The position numbers and the translations under genes were made by a program. A stretch of DNA of 64,000 nucleotides, taken from assembly GCA_026874595.1 (NCBI GenBank), contig CM049312.1:31559456-31623455 (forward strand). Direction: 5' to 3'. Source of the DNA: Sipunculus nudus. Lineage: Eukaryota; Annelida; Sipuncula; Golfingiida; Sipunculidae. Shown piece by piece: positions 46,601-58,720 of the stretch. The notes beneath the pieces were generated by a model. It was not told the DNA's origin. It worked only from the letters and a program-made list of their open reading frames with translations, and ran no database searches. How positions within the stretch are numbered: position 1 is the stretch's first letter; each line of letters starts with the position of its first letter.

Positions 46601-49600
46601 TAAAGTAGTCCTTATATAAAAAGCAAATAAAAGCTTGAATTCTTTATGGCTCAGTAGAGCTGCCCAGTTTACCAGTTTATACATTTGATGGTAAATTACA
46701 AGAATTCATTTAAACCCTAGTTCTTTTCTTCATTTCAGTGAGCCCGTGTATCGGCGGCAACCCGTGTATGAACGGGGGATCATGCCGCACGTCTACACAT
46801 TCGCCAGGATTTTACTGCAGATGTCCTTTAACCCACGTCGGGAACATTTGTGAAAAGGGTATATACAATTATAAGTGGTATCAATTGGTTTTAAATCCAT
46901 ATGGATGATTTAACAATAAAAAAGACAGATACTCAATTATTAATCGATTATTTTATTTGCCTCCTATATTATCTTGAAATCTGCTGAACACAAGTACCTT
47001 AAATGTCCTTCTGACATGTACATCGGTATTCATAATGAAACCATCAATCCACCCGCATCTAAGATCGACTTGCAGTCGTACGATTGTTGGCTGCACAAGG
47101 TTCCGTTACTTTATGTTCGTATGTCTCTGGCAGCATGGTATTCTTTCCTCGTGCATACACAATCGATTTTAATCGATTATGTGCAAAAATGTAATCTATT
47201 TAATCAATTTTTAGAGAACGGCCAATCATTGACCTATTCCAATAATCGTCACACCACTAGGAATTGTAAAATAAAGTTTACTTATATTGTCCTTAACGGC
47301 AGAAGGTCTAGAGTATGATTACGATTTGATATCTGTATAAAGCCATGCTTTGCAAAACTTTTCTTCCAGAAAACCCATGTCTGCAACAACAAAGTCTGTG
47401 CAAGAATGGTGGAACATGCTTTCGCTCAAACTGGAAAAACGAAGGCTATTTTTGTAGCTGTCCTTACGGTTACGGTGGGAAAAACTGTCAAATCAGTAAG
47501 AAGTTGTTCCCATCTTTCTTTGTTTGCGCAGGATTATAACATATACAAATGTGTATGTGACGGTAATTTATAATAAAATGTGTTAGTATTCTTTCTGCTT
47601 CCTCTATTATTGGTATTCAAAACATTCAATTATATTTTGACACATTGTTTCAAAATATATTTACTAAATATATTGAATGTCCTCTACAGAATCCCTCTGT
47701 GATGAGAATCCTTGCCTGAATGGAGGTACTTGTCGAGACAATTTCTGGAACAGGGAAAGGATTTACAGATGCAGATGCCCAGAGTTTTACAAAGGCGACA
47801 ACTGTCAACTTGGTAAGACTATCGGATTTATACAATGGGTATCATGCGAAAGACACAGTATCAACAAACAATGCTAATTAATGTTATTAAATGTTATTCT
47901 TGCGAACGATATCCGTGTCTGATGAATCCAGCAAATTTTAATGAGCATTTTTTTTGTTTAAACTTGAATTATAAGTTAGTTAACTGACATTCGGTTGAAC
48001 AAATAGGTTGCATGGAATATGTGAATGTTCATATTTGACGGATATTCTTTAGGTTTTGACCTCACATTAAGTTTCTTTTTCAGCTGACCCGTGTCTGTCA
48101 CCCCCTTGTCAAAATAATGGTACCTGCCAATCTCATCTGACGTATGGCCAAGAACAAAAGTTTGAACATTATTGCAGCTGTTCCAACATGTATTACGGGA
48201 AGTACTGCCAGCATGGTGAGGATATGTTAAAAATATCATTTAAAAATCATCAAAATTTAAACATTATATAAATGTTGTATATTGAAATGTCCTCTTGTCC
48301 ACAACTGTATAAAATCAGCTGTTTTAGCTCTTGCTGTTGATATTTATTTTTTGTACATCAATTTGATTTAAATTTTACCTATATTTTAAAAATTACCCTT
48401 CATTAATTGTTTCTTGATTTGAAACTTTTCTATTTTTATTCGACTTTCCCAATAATAGCCAGCGAGTGTCAGACCAAGATTTGCCACAACGGAGGTTCAT
48501 GCTTGAATCATGGTGATGGACAAACAAGCTGTATTTGTGCAGAGGGTTTCAGAGGACCAACATGCCAACAGAGTAAGTTGAATAACACATCTTGGTTAAC
48601 TCATACACTTGTTTAATAATCAAATCAAATGGTTTTAATTTCAACCAGTCCATATATAGCTATTATATAAAAAATAATACTAAATGGTACTAAAAATAAT
48701 TAATTTAACTTATCTAGGCACTCTCATTGGCTCTGGTGGTGGCGTTTGATGGTGTGGGTTGAACCGGAGAGCCCGGAGAAAACCAATGGCCGCTACAACC
48801 CACTAATGTAGCCACGCTGGGAATCGAACCGGGTCGCCAGCGGAGAGAGCCGAGCAATTTACCCCTCACCTATCCATGCCCCTTATCAGATTATTTATAC
48901 ACAATTGAAATAAATATGAAACACAAGTTCCTTAAAGGCAAATATTGCATCAAGTTTGACAAATTATCAATTTTTATAGAAATGTGCCCTGTGAAGATGG
49001 ACTCGTGTCGGGGCCCTTCTGTGTATTCGTCTGGTTTCAATAACTGCACGTAAGTGAACATAACCACATATATATCCACATATCCAAAACTTGGCAAAAA
49101 TAAGTAACGCTCACTACACACTGCAAACTGCATAACGTGTATATTCCTGTGTGTGATGCACATCTTAATTGTACAACACGATTTGCTATTCATCCTTAAT
49201 TTAGTTGTCGATAACATTTGAATCAGACCAGTGTGGTTTTCGTTTTCAAAAACAAAAGGACAGTGACGCGGATCGCGAACGCGGAGAGACAGACTTGCGC
49301 CCGCTCACTCTATGCAGAGGTGAAACAACTTAGGACCTGTGACTGCTCAGAGGACGATGTGAAATTTGCTATTGCGTCAATGTTCAGGGGTCCCTGGAGT
49401 GACGTAAACATGATGTGTCTCCACAGAACGTCAGGTAAGTTAACCTTAATAATAAACCTTCCATCTTGCTCACATGCCATTCGGAGAGACCCCTTTGATT
49501 TAAGGTTCAAGGTCAAAAGGGCCATTTGTTCACAAATTCGTCCCCGGATGATAACAGTTTGGATTGACATATTGGTTTATAATTAGACATATTAGAGGTC

Positions 49601-51135
49601 AAAGGTCACAAGAATGACCTTTTTTTTAAAAAATTCAATCTTTCTAAAATGACTCACCTGCCCGATGTGAAAGAAATCTGTAGGTTTGAGGTCACCACGT
49701 CAAAGGTCTAGGTCACTTGTATTGTTTCATGTTGTACCATGTAAGATTTGTCAATTAATGCCTCCATTAACCACTCTATTCAAACTCCAGTATATTCATA
49801 CCTTTTTGTTTTACAGGATTGGCCACTTTCATGTATTACACAAGAATAGATCCTGTTGATCGTAAATTTAATTCTCAGTGGTTTCTTTGAAAATTTAGAG
49901 GAGGAGTGGGACAGCTGCCCAGAAGAGGCAATGTCGTGCGTTAATATATTCCGTCTGGCCTCTCGGGGACCACGTTCCATTTGTAATGAAACAATAAAGT
50001 AAGTTCTACATTCATCTAATAAAAACAGCATTTTGTCTTGTTAAATTTCTTATTTAATCCATATTGTTGATAATTGCCAGTGGTGACTTTTGTCACGGCA
50101 CTCCTCTGTGGCCCCGGGAAGGATGCAAAGTGTGCCCTAAGGGGTCATTTTCCTAATTTCATTATAACTTCTTTTTCATAGTCTGAAGACAGTAAGCATT
50201 TTTGAAACTCTGATTGAAGCATTGAAGCAAAATGTTTGTTTTGGCGACATCTTTACATTTTCTGAGTCTCATAGAGCTAGACATCATAAAATGTTCAGTT
50301 GTCCTCAGAGCATCAACATACACATTTGGTTCCGATCAATAAAATATTCGGTAAGTAGGGTCAGAAATAACGTTTGTCTTATCTGATACTTATTAATTAA
50401 AAAAATCTCTCTCTAGGCATGTCTTTCCTACGACCTGTGCAACAAAATGTAAACATGTCACGGGCGTGTTATTTTGTAACCTCTTGATATTAAAATAATT
50501 TGGGCACTCTTCATTTTTATTTAAAGGTACAATTTATCTGGTCAAAATGCTGAGCGGGTCGCATAAAGCGGCACTGAAAATGTCAGTTGTGAACACTTGC
50601 TGCATGCCCAGCCCTCAAAGTACGCGGTGCTGATGTTTCATAAATAAAAGAAATATACTAAAGGACCAGTTTGGACGAAATAATCATTATTTCAAAATTT
50701 TAGATCACTTTGTATATAATGAATATGTATTAGCAGATCTTGTGCCTCTTCGACCGCGTACTTTATTTGCATGTTACCTATACGGGTGATATTATTTTAT
50801 TATTTATAGGGAAAAAATGAGCAGTTGTATGGACAGTTACGAGCGTGGACTCCTTGACCTGAGTTCATGCCCGCCAGGAAATGCGATGCTGAAAATCGCC
50901 CACAGACACAAATTTTATTTGCCAATAATGTGTTCTGGTGGGTTTTATACGTAATTAACCTTGATGCTTTAATTTTTTAATGTATTAATTACAGCCTATT
51001 TTGGCAAAGTGTACTTTTTTGTGCATTCGGTATTCTTTTTTAAGGGAGATAAAAAGGTCTCAAAGTATAGTATTTTACTTTTTAGACGACATATCCCTTC
51101 GCCGATACACACACATATATATAGACATGTATACG

Positions 51136-51173
<38 letters not shown>

Positions 51174-54100
51174 CATTGAACAGAATTTAACAATGATGCA
51201 ACAGCATATTTATAAAAAAGCGATGTTTTATAATTTTTGTAAACCACCTATATAATATACATTTTTATATCATAAATTGAAATGCCTCCAGGTTTTCCTA
51301 TGATCATCATGATAATCATGTCCTTTATATGTCTTCAGAATGCCGACCTTGGGAACTTAGCCAAAACTGTTCGGCCCTGAAGATCGGACGATCTGCTCTT
51401 GATTTTCCATGTTCGTAAGTGACTTACATATTTCATTCTGGGCATTTCTATTGCTTCTTGATGATATACATCAACTGATATTTAATTGTGTCACAGTCTA
51501 GAAAACTTTGCTCACAATAGATATATCTGATTTGATTTTATTTTGTTTCAATCCTGGCCGATATCAAGGTTTACCATCATATATTATTTCCATATAATGA
51601 CTATAAACGTAAATTACTGTGAAGGATATTGATGATGGTACCTCAATTGAAACACTCCTACAATGTATCCGAAAGAAGAATGGCCTAACTATAATCCACT
51701 TAAATGTAAGAAGTCTTCCTCCCAAGTTCGACGAATTAGTGCTCCTCTTAAAGGTTGGTTCGGTCCATGTAGTATGTCTCACTGAGACTTGGTTGGACGA
51801 TAGTATCGCAACCCATGAAATCGAAATCCCGGGGTATACTCTCTACCGAAAAGACCGAAATAGACATGGTGGAGGTGTTGCCATTTATGTACAAAGTTCC
51901 TTGCAATCTACCGTATGTCCTTTTATTTCTAATGATCATCTAGAAGTAATCTGGGTCAATTCAATGGAACAGACGTAACTCTCTGATCGGGTGTATATAT
52001 AGACCGCCTCACTCTGACAAAAGTTATTTACAACTTCTCTTCGATAACATTAGCCTTGCTATGGCTAAACATGTTCATACAGTGATCATAGGCGATTTTA
52101 ATATTGATTTTAATAACCCCAAGGCGTCTATAAATGTTGAGTTGGTGAATATGGCCACATCATACAACCTTCATCAACTTATAACCTCCCCAACTCGAGT
52201 CACCGCAACCTCATCCAGTACGATAGATTTGATTTTTACAAATACACCCGGTATTCACTCATCATCCGGCGTTATTCCGTGGTCACTTAGCGATCATTAT
52301 ATTATTTTTACCCGGCTCTCAGGAGGCAGTTGCCAAAAAGGAACCAAATTTGTGAGAGTTAGGTCCTTTAAGAAATTTGATCCCCTTGCCTTCAAACGGT
52401 CCATTCAGTCATCATTAACATTTCACTGTCTTCCCGATGTAAATGATGTCATCTCAGCCTGGAATCTATGGCGTGATGAATTTCTGACCATATGTCACTC
52501 TGACAAAAGTTATTTACAACTTCTCTTCGATAACATTAGCCTTGCTATGGCTAAACATGTTCATACAGTGATCATAGGCGATTTTAATATTGATTTTAAT
52601 AACCCCAAGGCGTCTATAAATGTTGAGTTGGTGAATATGGCCACATCATACAACCTTCATCAACTTATAACCTCCCCAACTCGAGTCACCGCAACCTCAT
52701 CCAGTACGATAGATTTGATTTTTACAAATACACCCGGTATTCACTCATCATCCGGCGTTATTCCGTGGTCACTTAGCGATCATTATATTATTTTTACCCG
52801 GCTCTCAGGAGGCAGTTGCCAAAAAGGAACCAAATTTGTGAGAGTTAGGTCCTTTAAGAAATTTGATCCCCTTGCCTTCAAACGGTCCATTCAGTCATCA
52901 TTAACATTTCACTGTCTTCCCGATGTAAATGATGTCATCTCAGCCTGGAATCTATGGCGTGATGAATTTCTGACCATATGTAATAAACACGCACCTTTTA
53001 GAACGTTTAGAGTTAGAAATAATAGACACAATCCCTGGATGTCACCTGATATCCAGCGTCTAATATATAACCGAGAACGCATTCGTAAATCTGCTGTGTG
53101 AAATAATGATCCACAGCTGTGGGCACAGTTCAGGCGGTTACGTAATCGGGTCACTTGCATGATCCGTCAACTGAAACGTTCCTATTATAGACACAAGGCA
53201 CAGTCATCAAAATCTCCCAAGGAGATTTGGCAGTCTTTAAAACACGTGATCAATCCAGTTAGCCGGGGTCAAGATAGTCCAGATCTAACTGCGGATGACC
53301 TGAATGACTTCTTTGCCTCAGTTGGAAAAACTTTAACCAAAGCATTTACCAAAGATGTTGTGCAGGACCAACCTGATTTTACTGATTCTCGGTTTTCAAT
53401 CCCTCAAATGAGCCAACAGGATGTCGTGAAACTTCTAGTCGCATTTAAGAATAAACATGGAATTGATGTCCTTAATATGCCGGGGTTCTTACTTGGAGAG
53501 GCCGCGGTCATCTTAGCGCCATCGCTGACACATATTCTTAACTTATCACTCAGTACAGGAATAGTTCCTCCTGACTGGAAGTGTGCAAGGGTGGTACCCA
53601 TTTATAAGGGTATAGGGAAACTTTCTGATACTAACAATTACCGGCCAATTTCGATCACCAGCCATGTGATTAAAATCTTAGAGAAGCACATAAAAAGTCA
53701 TCTCCTTAATTACTTAAACCACAAACGCTTGATATCTCCTGAACAAACTGCCTTTCTTGCAAACAACTCTACCCAAACTGCATAACATAGAATAGTTGAT
53801 AATTGGCTGACAGTTATGAACTGCGGACGTGTAAACTCCATATGCTTTCTCGACCTTAAAAACGGTTTTGATTCCCTAAATCACGATATATTATTGGGTA
53901 AATTAAAACAGTATGGCGTAAATGGAAATTCGCACACCTGGTTTTATAATTATTTATACGACCGAAAGCAGTTTGTCTGCTTCAATAACTATAATTCTGA
54001 GGTGAAAACCATCGATACAGGTGTACCACAAGGCACTGTACTTAGACCCATTCTTTTCTTACTATATCTTAATGACTTGCCCGATAATGTAACAGACGCA

Positions 54101-55683
54101 AAATGCTCGATTTATGCTGACGACATCACGCTATACGCAGACGGCATCGATCGCGAATCAGCACAACATAAGTTACAGGCTGCTGTAGACCAAGTTACTA
54201 AATGGCTTAATAAAAACAAACTAATTGCAAACGCCACAAAATCAGCTACTATGCTTGTGAGTTCCAAGCAACGCAAACAATCAAATTCATTACAAATAAT
54301 TATCGATAAAGATATTGTCCCGAATGTCGATGAATTTTCTCACCTTGGCTTGATCATTGACGCCCATCTCACATGGAAATCTCACACTTCTACCGTTTTT
54401 AAAAAGCTATGTTGCAAAATTGGACTTTTACATCGGCTCAGCAAATTTCTACCACAGAAGTTTTTAGTCACTATATATCACGCCTTTGTTCAACCCTCAA
54501 TAGATTATAGCCTAACAGTATGGGGCAGCTGTCCCAGCACATTCCGGGCCGCAATCCAACGAATGCAGTGTCGTGCGGCTTGGATAATAACAAAAAATTA
54601 CCATCTAACACAAAGAAGTTTAGATTTAGTGAAAGAAATAGGCTTAATGACAATTGAACAGCGATATTTGTACTTCCTATCTATTTTAACCTATAAATGC
54701 ATAAATGATTTAGCCCCTTCATATTTATGTAAGAATTTTCATATGGCGAAGGGCATTCATAATTATTCGACGCGGTTAACCGAAAACAAAAACTGTATCC
54801 TTCCAAAACCGCGTATTGAAGCCTTCAAGGCTACCTCTTTTTATGCAGGCAGTACTCTATGGAACTCCCTTCCTCGACACATTAAGTTTGCTTCTAATTT
54901 GCAGCATTTTAAAAAATTATCACGTTCGTACTTCTCCGATTTTACAATGATGTCATAATCTTATCACAGCACGAAATTGTTTTAGATGTAATCGTTGCTC
55001 TCACCGCTGTTAGTACCGTCCCTTTTATTAATTTTATGATATTATCATTCCTTTGTAATGATTTTACAGTCTCATTATGTCTTTTATATTTCGCATTGTA
55101 CATGTACTTTTATGTATTTTTATTATCATGTTCCATTGTTTATAATATCTTGTATATCTTGGAAGAGGGCCCTGCTTATAACAGAATTCTTATTCTGGTA
55201 CAGGCCACCCTTCACAATATTATAATAAATAAATAAATAAATAAGGAATGCATATTTGTCCTTGTTCTAGAGTATACGAGAAAGGAGAGGAGATTCTCTC
55301 CTGTATGCTGGAACGTGCGGCACAGTCGCCTCATTGCATATCTCTTTGGACCCAGCTTGAGAGCATGCTTCGCTCCTCGCTGAACATGATAAAAGAGAAC
55401 TATCGTGAGGCATGCACAGAGCTGGCCAACTGTAAGTAGCATATATATGGATAACTTTTCCCCTAACTTTAAGAAATATTAGATATAACATGATATTTGA
55501 ATATCCTCCGTTTTCCTCGGTGCTGTTCTAAAATATCCTTTCTACAATGTCATTTGAACCACTCATCCCTTCATTTTTAGTAACATAACATATTTTTATT
55601 ATTATTTTAAACATATTTTACATTTTGCAGCTGAACAAGTATATCATTCAAGTTTAAAATGTTACGTATTTGATTTGCGTTAA
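46205..55683 (+). CDS. Secreted protein with six EGF-like domains and a novel Cys-rich C-terminal region
   Basis: Spliced gene. Coding exons: 46205-46388, 46739-46858, 47370-47495, 47690-47812, 48084-48215, 48459-48572, 48980-49049, 49259-49434, 49899-49998, 50182-50350, 50811-50937, 51339-51414, 55271-55431, 55631-55683. All introns have GT-AG ends, mostly GTAAGT-like, and the phases fit: 1731 nt, 576 residues. The ATG opens a signal peptide ([19 protein letters not shown]) ending about residue 23. Six EGF-like domains follow, one per exon, each bounded by phase-1 introns, with NGGTC and CxCPxxYxGxxC signatures. Residues ~267-576 form a helical cysteine-rich region that I do not recognise, built from repeated exon pairs. 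There is no transmembrane segment, so it is probably secreted. No close family name can be given; ligand or defence roles are guesses. The last exon is the least certain. Confidence 0.75.
46546..46596. repeat. (TA)n microsatellite in intron 1
   Basis: About 25 TA dinucleotides between the first and second coding exons of the EGF gene. Confidence 0.95.
48718..48892 (-). mobile_element. tRNA-derived SINE in an intron of the EGF gene
   Basis: On the minus strand the head reads GGATAGGTGAGGGG, with a B box GGTTCGATTCCC (48817-48828). It then continues into TTTTCTCCGGGCTCTCCGGT, a central motif I recognise from widespread invertebrate SINEs. The head lies next to coding exon 7 and is antisense to the gene. 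The 3' tail limit is uncertain. Confidence 0.6.
49596..49608 (+). promoter_or_regulatory. DR1-type nuclear-receptor motif (AGGTCA A AGGTCA)
   Basis: A perfect direct repeat of AGGTCA with 1-bp spacing, in the intron after coding exon 8 of the EGF gene. Further AGGTCA-like half-sites occur from 49503 to 49720. DR1 is the consensus for HNF4/RXR-type receptors. Such words are also common in repeats, so function is uncertain. Confidence 0.35.
51147..51172. repeat. (TA)n microsatellite
   Basis: Short TA tract in intron 11 of the EGF gene. Confidence 0.9.
51619..53101 (+). pseudogene. LINE ORF2 endonuclease domain with internal duplication
   Basis: The EEP endonuclease nicks the target so that the RT can prime. 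Signatures: [31 protein letters not shown], then after a 1-nt frameshift near 51970 [27 protein letters not shown] and LSDHYIIF (catalytic Asp-His). The block from HSDKSYLQ to [10 protein letters not shown] is present twice in frame (162 codons), so the GDFN and SDH motifs each occur twice. An in-frame TGA at 53099-53101 separates this part from the RT part. Confidence 0.85.
52010..52981 (+). repeat. Perfect-looking 486-bp tandem duplication inside the LINE
   Basis: Copies 52010-52495 and 52496-52981 encode identical protein over their full 162 codons, and I saw no base difference. The length is a multiple of three. It is either a very recent duplication or an assembly artefact. Confidence 0.9.
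53102..54958 (+). pseudogene. LINE ORF2 reverse transcriptase
   Basis: The RT copies LINE RNA at the nicked target. Same frame as the endonuclease part. Motifs: [11 protein letters not shown] and [17 protein letters not shown]; after an in-frame TAA (53783-53785), [17 protein letters not shown]; then [20 protein letters not shown], the catalytic [11 protein letters not shown] box (about 54109-54141) and the thumb region. The C terminus ([20 protein letters not shown]) is typical of Jockey/CR1 relatives. The frame ends at 54958, and length and motifs are otherwise complete. Confidence 0.9.
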
Positions 55684-55759
55684 TTTTTATTATGCTTGAC
55701 ATTTCGCGTTTATATTCTGTAACTTTTGGCTAGGTTGTTAAAGGTGATACCCTACCTCC

Positions 55760-56110
55760 CTTTCTGATTGTAGGTTCTACATAAGGCATTGTTTTCTGTT
55801 TTGCGTTTTGAATCTGAATATCTGGTTTTTATCTTGAACAATCTTCCTATAAATGTAAAGTTTGCAATATTTAAAAGACCTTTGAAAACACACCTTTTCC
55901 AATTTGCATATTATAGTGATTGTCATCTACTGTGATGTCCACTTAATGTTTGAATTTTCTATAACCTGGTCTGCTGCAAATTTTTTTTGCCATTTTTTAT
56001 TGTATTATCTGATTATCATTTTTTTTAATTATCTTAATGTATCTTATTGTGTAGAGTGCCTTAGAGCTTGTTTTGAAAAAAGACAGGATTCGGCTATTTA
56101 ATATACTTAA
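55760..56110 (+). mobile_element. 5'-truncated LINE 3' end (CR1/L2-like)
   Basis: A short coding remnant reads NNLPINVKFAIFKRPLKTHLF at about 55839-55901, the usual last stretch of CR1/L2/Jockey-like ORF2 proteins. It is followed by GTGTAGAGTGCCTTAGAGC (about 56050), resembling the conserved GTAAAGCGCCTTGAGC-type 3' end of such elements. It is a different copy from the LINE in intron 12. Confidence 0.6.
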
Positions 56111-56479
56111 AGAAAATATAAAATTTGCATGCACATTTAATATTGTGTAACCTCCTTAAAGGGCCTTTATTTTGGGTCTCCATCTTTTTCACGTTACTCG
56201 ACATAGCTGTTCCTATGCAACGTTATCATTCAGGCGTTTCACGTCCCAAACGTCCAACTGCATTTTCATTTATTCTCCATATGACGTCCAATTTATTGGT
56301 TTTATCAATAACTCAATCACAGATAATTCAACCTATTTCATGACACTTCAACAGATGATGATTCATTTTCCCCTCCTGACAATGCCTTACAATTCCATAT
56401 AATTATATTTCTGTTTCGACTTCATACCAAGTTCATGTGGTGAAATCATTTAACAATCCTATATTGAAGATGCAATTTG

Positions 56480-56960
56480 ACATATCTGATTGTGTCCCGT
56501 AAAGGCAGTATGACGTATCTGATTGCGTATCGTAAATACAATATGGCGTATCTGATTGTGTACGTAGAGGCAATATGACATATCTGATTGTGTACCGTAA
56601 AGGCAATATGACATATCTGATTGTGTACCGTAAAGGCAATATGACATATCTGATTGTGTACCGTAAAGGCAATATGACGTATCTGATTGTGTACCGTAAA
56701 GGCAATATGACGTATCTGATTGTGTACCGTAAAGGCAATATGACATACCTGATTGTGTACCGTAAAGGCAATATGACGTATCTGATTGAGTACTGTAAAG
56801 GCAATATGACATATCTGATTGTGTACCATAAAGGCAATATGACATACCTGATTGTGTACCTAGAGGCAATATGACATATCTGATTGTGTACCGTAAAGGC
56901 AATATGACATATCTGATTGTGTACCGTAAAGGCAATATGACTTATCTGATTGTGTATGGT
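56480..56960. repeat. 33-bp minisatellite, ~14 units
   Basis: The unit is built from GGCAATATGACATATCTGATT and GTGTACCGTAAA, differing at a few bases between copies. Because 33 is a multiple of three and the unit lacks stops in several frames, long repetitive open frames appear on both strands (for example MTYLIVYRKGN repeats). I regard these as artefacts. Confidence 0.95.
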
Positions 56961-57356
56961 ACATTTTATATTTCATGGGGCTATTTTTATTACAACTTTG
57001 ACCAACTAATCATACAATGCGTGCTCATAGTAATAATTAATGAATAAGGCAGAGATTGTAATAACTTTATACATCATGTAATGCATTTCAGATAAGAAAA
57101 TGTGGTCGGAAGACTGGGGATGCAAAGAACAAGCTAGCACCAACAGTAAACGTTCCTACGACCCACCCAAACCCCCTCCCCCCTATTTTCTTGGCTACTT
57201 TTCTGAGTCTAACTTACTCTGATTTTGATAGTTCAACGACTAAGGGGATTTAACAAACCTGCACTGCGGCGTTTGAATATGACTTCATTAAAGGCATTTC
57301 CTCTTGATATGTATTGTTTTCGTGCATAGTGTGATATGTTCCTAAATATATATGAT

Positions 57357-58677
57357 ATATATATCCTTCATCAGTACACCTGGGACCCCAGGGGTGTATT
57401 TCTTGCGATATTTTTTATTGATTAGCTGTTGTCTTTTTTAGGTAGTTAACGGTTAAAGATAGTGTGGTTCCATTGAACCATATGATCTGTATTTAAAATA
57501 TTCTCCTGGGGTCCAAGTGGACCCCAGTGTGAAACAGTGCACGACATAATAATATTGTTTAATTTTTATCTCTTTTATTAAAAAATACTACCTCTCAGAC
57601 CCCGTTAGGCACTTAGGGATATAATATTGTGCATTTATTTCATATTTCTATTCAAAAACAGTTAGAAATCAGTCAAGCTACATCATATTCAAGGCAATGA
57701 GTATAACTCAGTGGCGCTACTTTGACCCTTCAAATGGTGAATTATCTGATGTGGGCGAGATGATGGCGATGATCATATTGATTGTCGTGAAATTACTTCT
57801 GAAGATACTTTTGGTCGTCCTGAAGTCAGATCATAAGATACTTCTGATTGTCCTGCAGTCCTTGTGTGGGACCTTTATGATGGCCTTCTACACTAACGTT
57901 TGCAAAATCTCTGGGCAATTCAGAAATCAGTGAAATCAGCATTTATAGACCTTAGCATGCTTGATGTTCACCAACACGCTGTCTAGGGAACTTCAGCTAC
58001 CAAAACGCGTTGCTACCTCTGTCCCAGACCGGACAGACAGACAGAAAATTTGAAAATGCTGCACCATCTGTGACATTCATGCCTGCGCAGATCACTCTAT
58101 CCTCAGCATACAATGCGATGAGTGTCGGTGAGGCTACAGACTTTTGGTTAGTTTTTTAATACCAAATATAAATAAGACTTGCAATTCATTCCTATTTTAA
58201 TTTCAGTTGGTCAAATGAAATTATGCCTTTGCTTGTTTTGAAATCGAATTCTTTGAAATTGCAGTGTTTGGGGTCCAATTGGACCCCAATACCAATTTTT
58301 ATAATTCCAAGTCAAATCTCTGGACTTTGTTTTTTTATCTGGATATAATGTGTTTTATTTTATATGGCACCACTTAAATTTTCAATTATAAATAGTACTG
58401 ATATGCTAGCCTGAACAAACTGAGAGAAAACACGGCCAAAGAAGAAAATTCATGTAATTCTTGGAAAATATGTTATTGATACCTTTATTTAAAGTATTTT
58501 CTCTCATATGTTGTATTTTCTGTTCTAAATTTGTCCAAAAAGCCTATATTAACCAATGGGATAATCAAATAACTATGATATTTATGTAGTATACATTGAA
58601 TATGCATCAATTACTACTGGGGTTCAGATGGACCCCAGGTGTACGGATTGATAAGTTTTCCGACGTGTACTAATGAA

Positions 58678-58690
<13 letters not shown>
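57357..58690. mobile_element. TIR element with repeated GGGGTCCA/TGGACCCC palindromes
   Basis: The left end ATATATATCCTTCATCAGTACAC (57357-57379) and the right end GTGTACTAATGAAGGATATATAT (58665-58687) are inverted copies, about 22 bp with one mismatch. Inside are four copies of a palindrome: 57379-57392 (diverged), 57506-57527, 58268-58289 (perfect 22 bp: TTGGGGTCCAA followed by its reverse complement) and 58617-58638. No transposase frame is visible; a short hydrophobic open frame at 57697-57933 is unconvincing. Probably a non-autonomous DNA transposon of unknown family. Confidence 0.55.
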
Positions 58691-58719
<29 letters not shown>

Positions 58720-58720
58720 G
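58681..58720. repeat. (TA)n microsatellite
   Basis: About 19 TA dinucleotides overlapping the right end of the TIR element at 57357-58690. Confidence 0.9.

Larger units (their letters stand above)
51600..55243 (+). mobile_element. Jockey/CR1-like LINE inserted in intron 12 of the EGF gene
   Basis: Holds an ORF2 with endonuclease and reverse transcriptase (51619-54958), a ~260-bp 3'UTR and a short microsatellite tail of AATA units (55222-55243) typical of this superfamily. It is in the same orientation as the host gene and lies wholly between donor 51415 and acceptor 55270. ORF1 is absent, so it is 5'-truncated. Only one frameshift and two stops break ORF2, suggesting a fairly recent insertion. 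Confidence 0.85.
48980..55431 (+). other. Repeated exon-pair modules encoding the Cys-rich C-terminal region
   Basis: Coding exons 7-13 of the EGF gene. Pairs of a short exon (70, 100, 76 nt; phase 1 in, 2 out) and a long exon (176, 169, 161 nt; phase 2 in) recur three times: 48980/49259, 49899/50182, 51339/55271. Each pair opens with a C-x4-7-C segment and continues into a helical stretch with spaced Cys, as in [10 protein letters not shown]...[14 protein letters not shown] and ENYREAC. The extra exon 50811-50937 (phase 0 to 1) looks like a shortened relative ([18 protein letters not shown]). Confidence 0.6.

Noticed and set aside
56433-56935. Repetitive 127-158 codon minus-strand proteins
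   Set aside because: They are artefacts of the 33-bp minisatellite, open in all three minus frames at once.
56480-56960. CRISPR-like regular repeat
   Set aside because: Units are directly abutting with no unique spacers, and the genome is eukaryotic.
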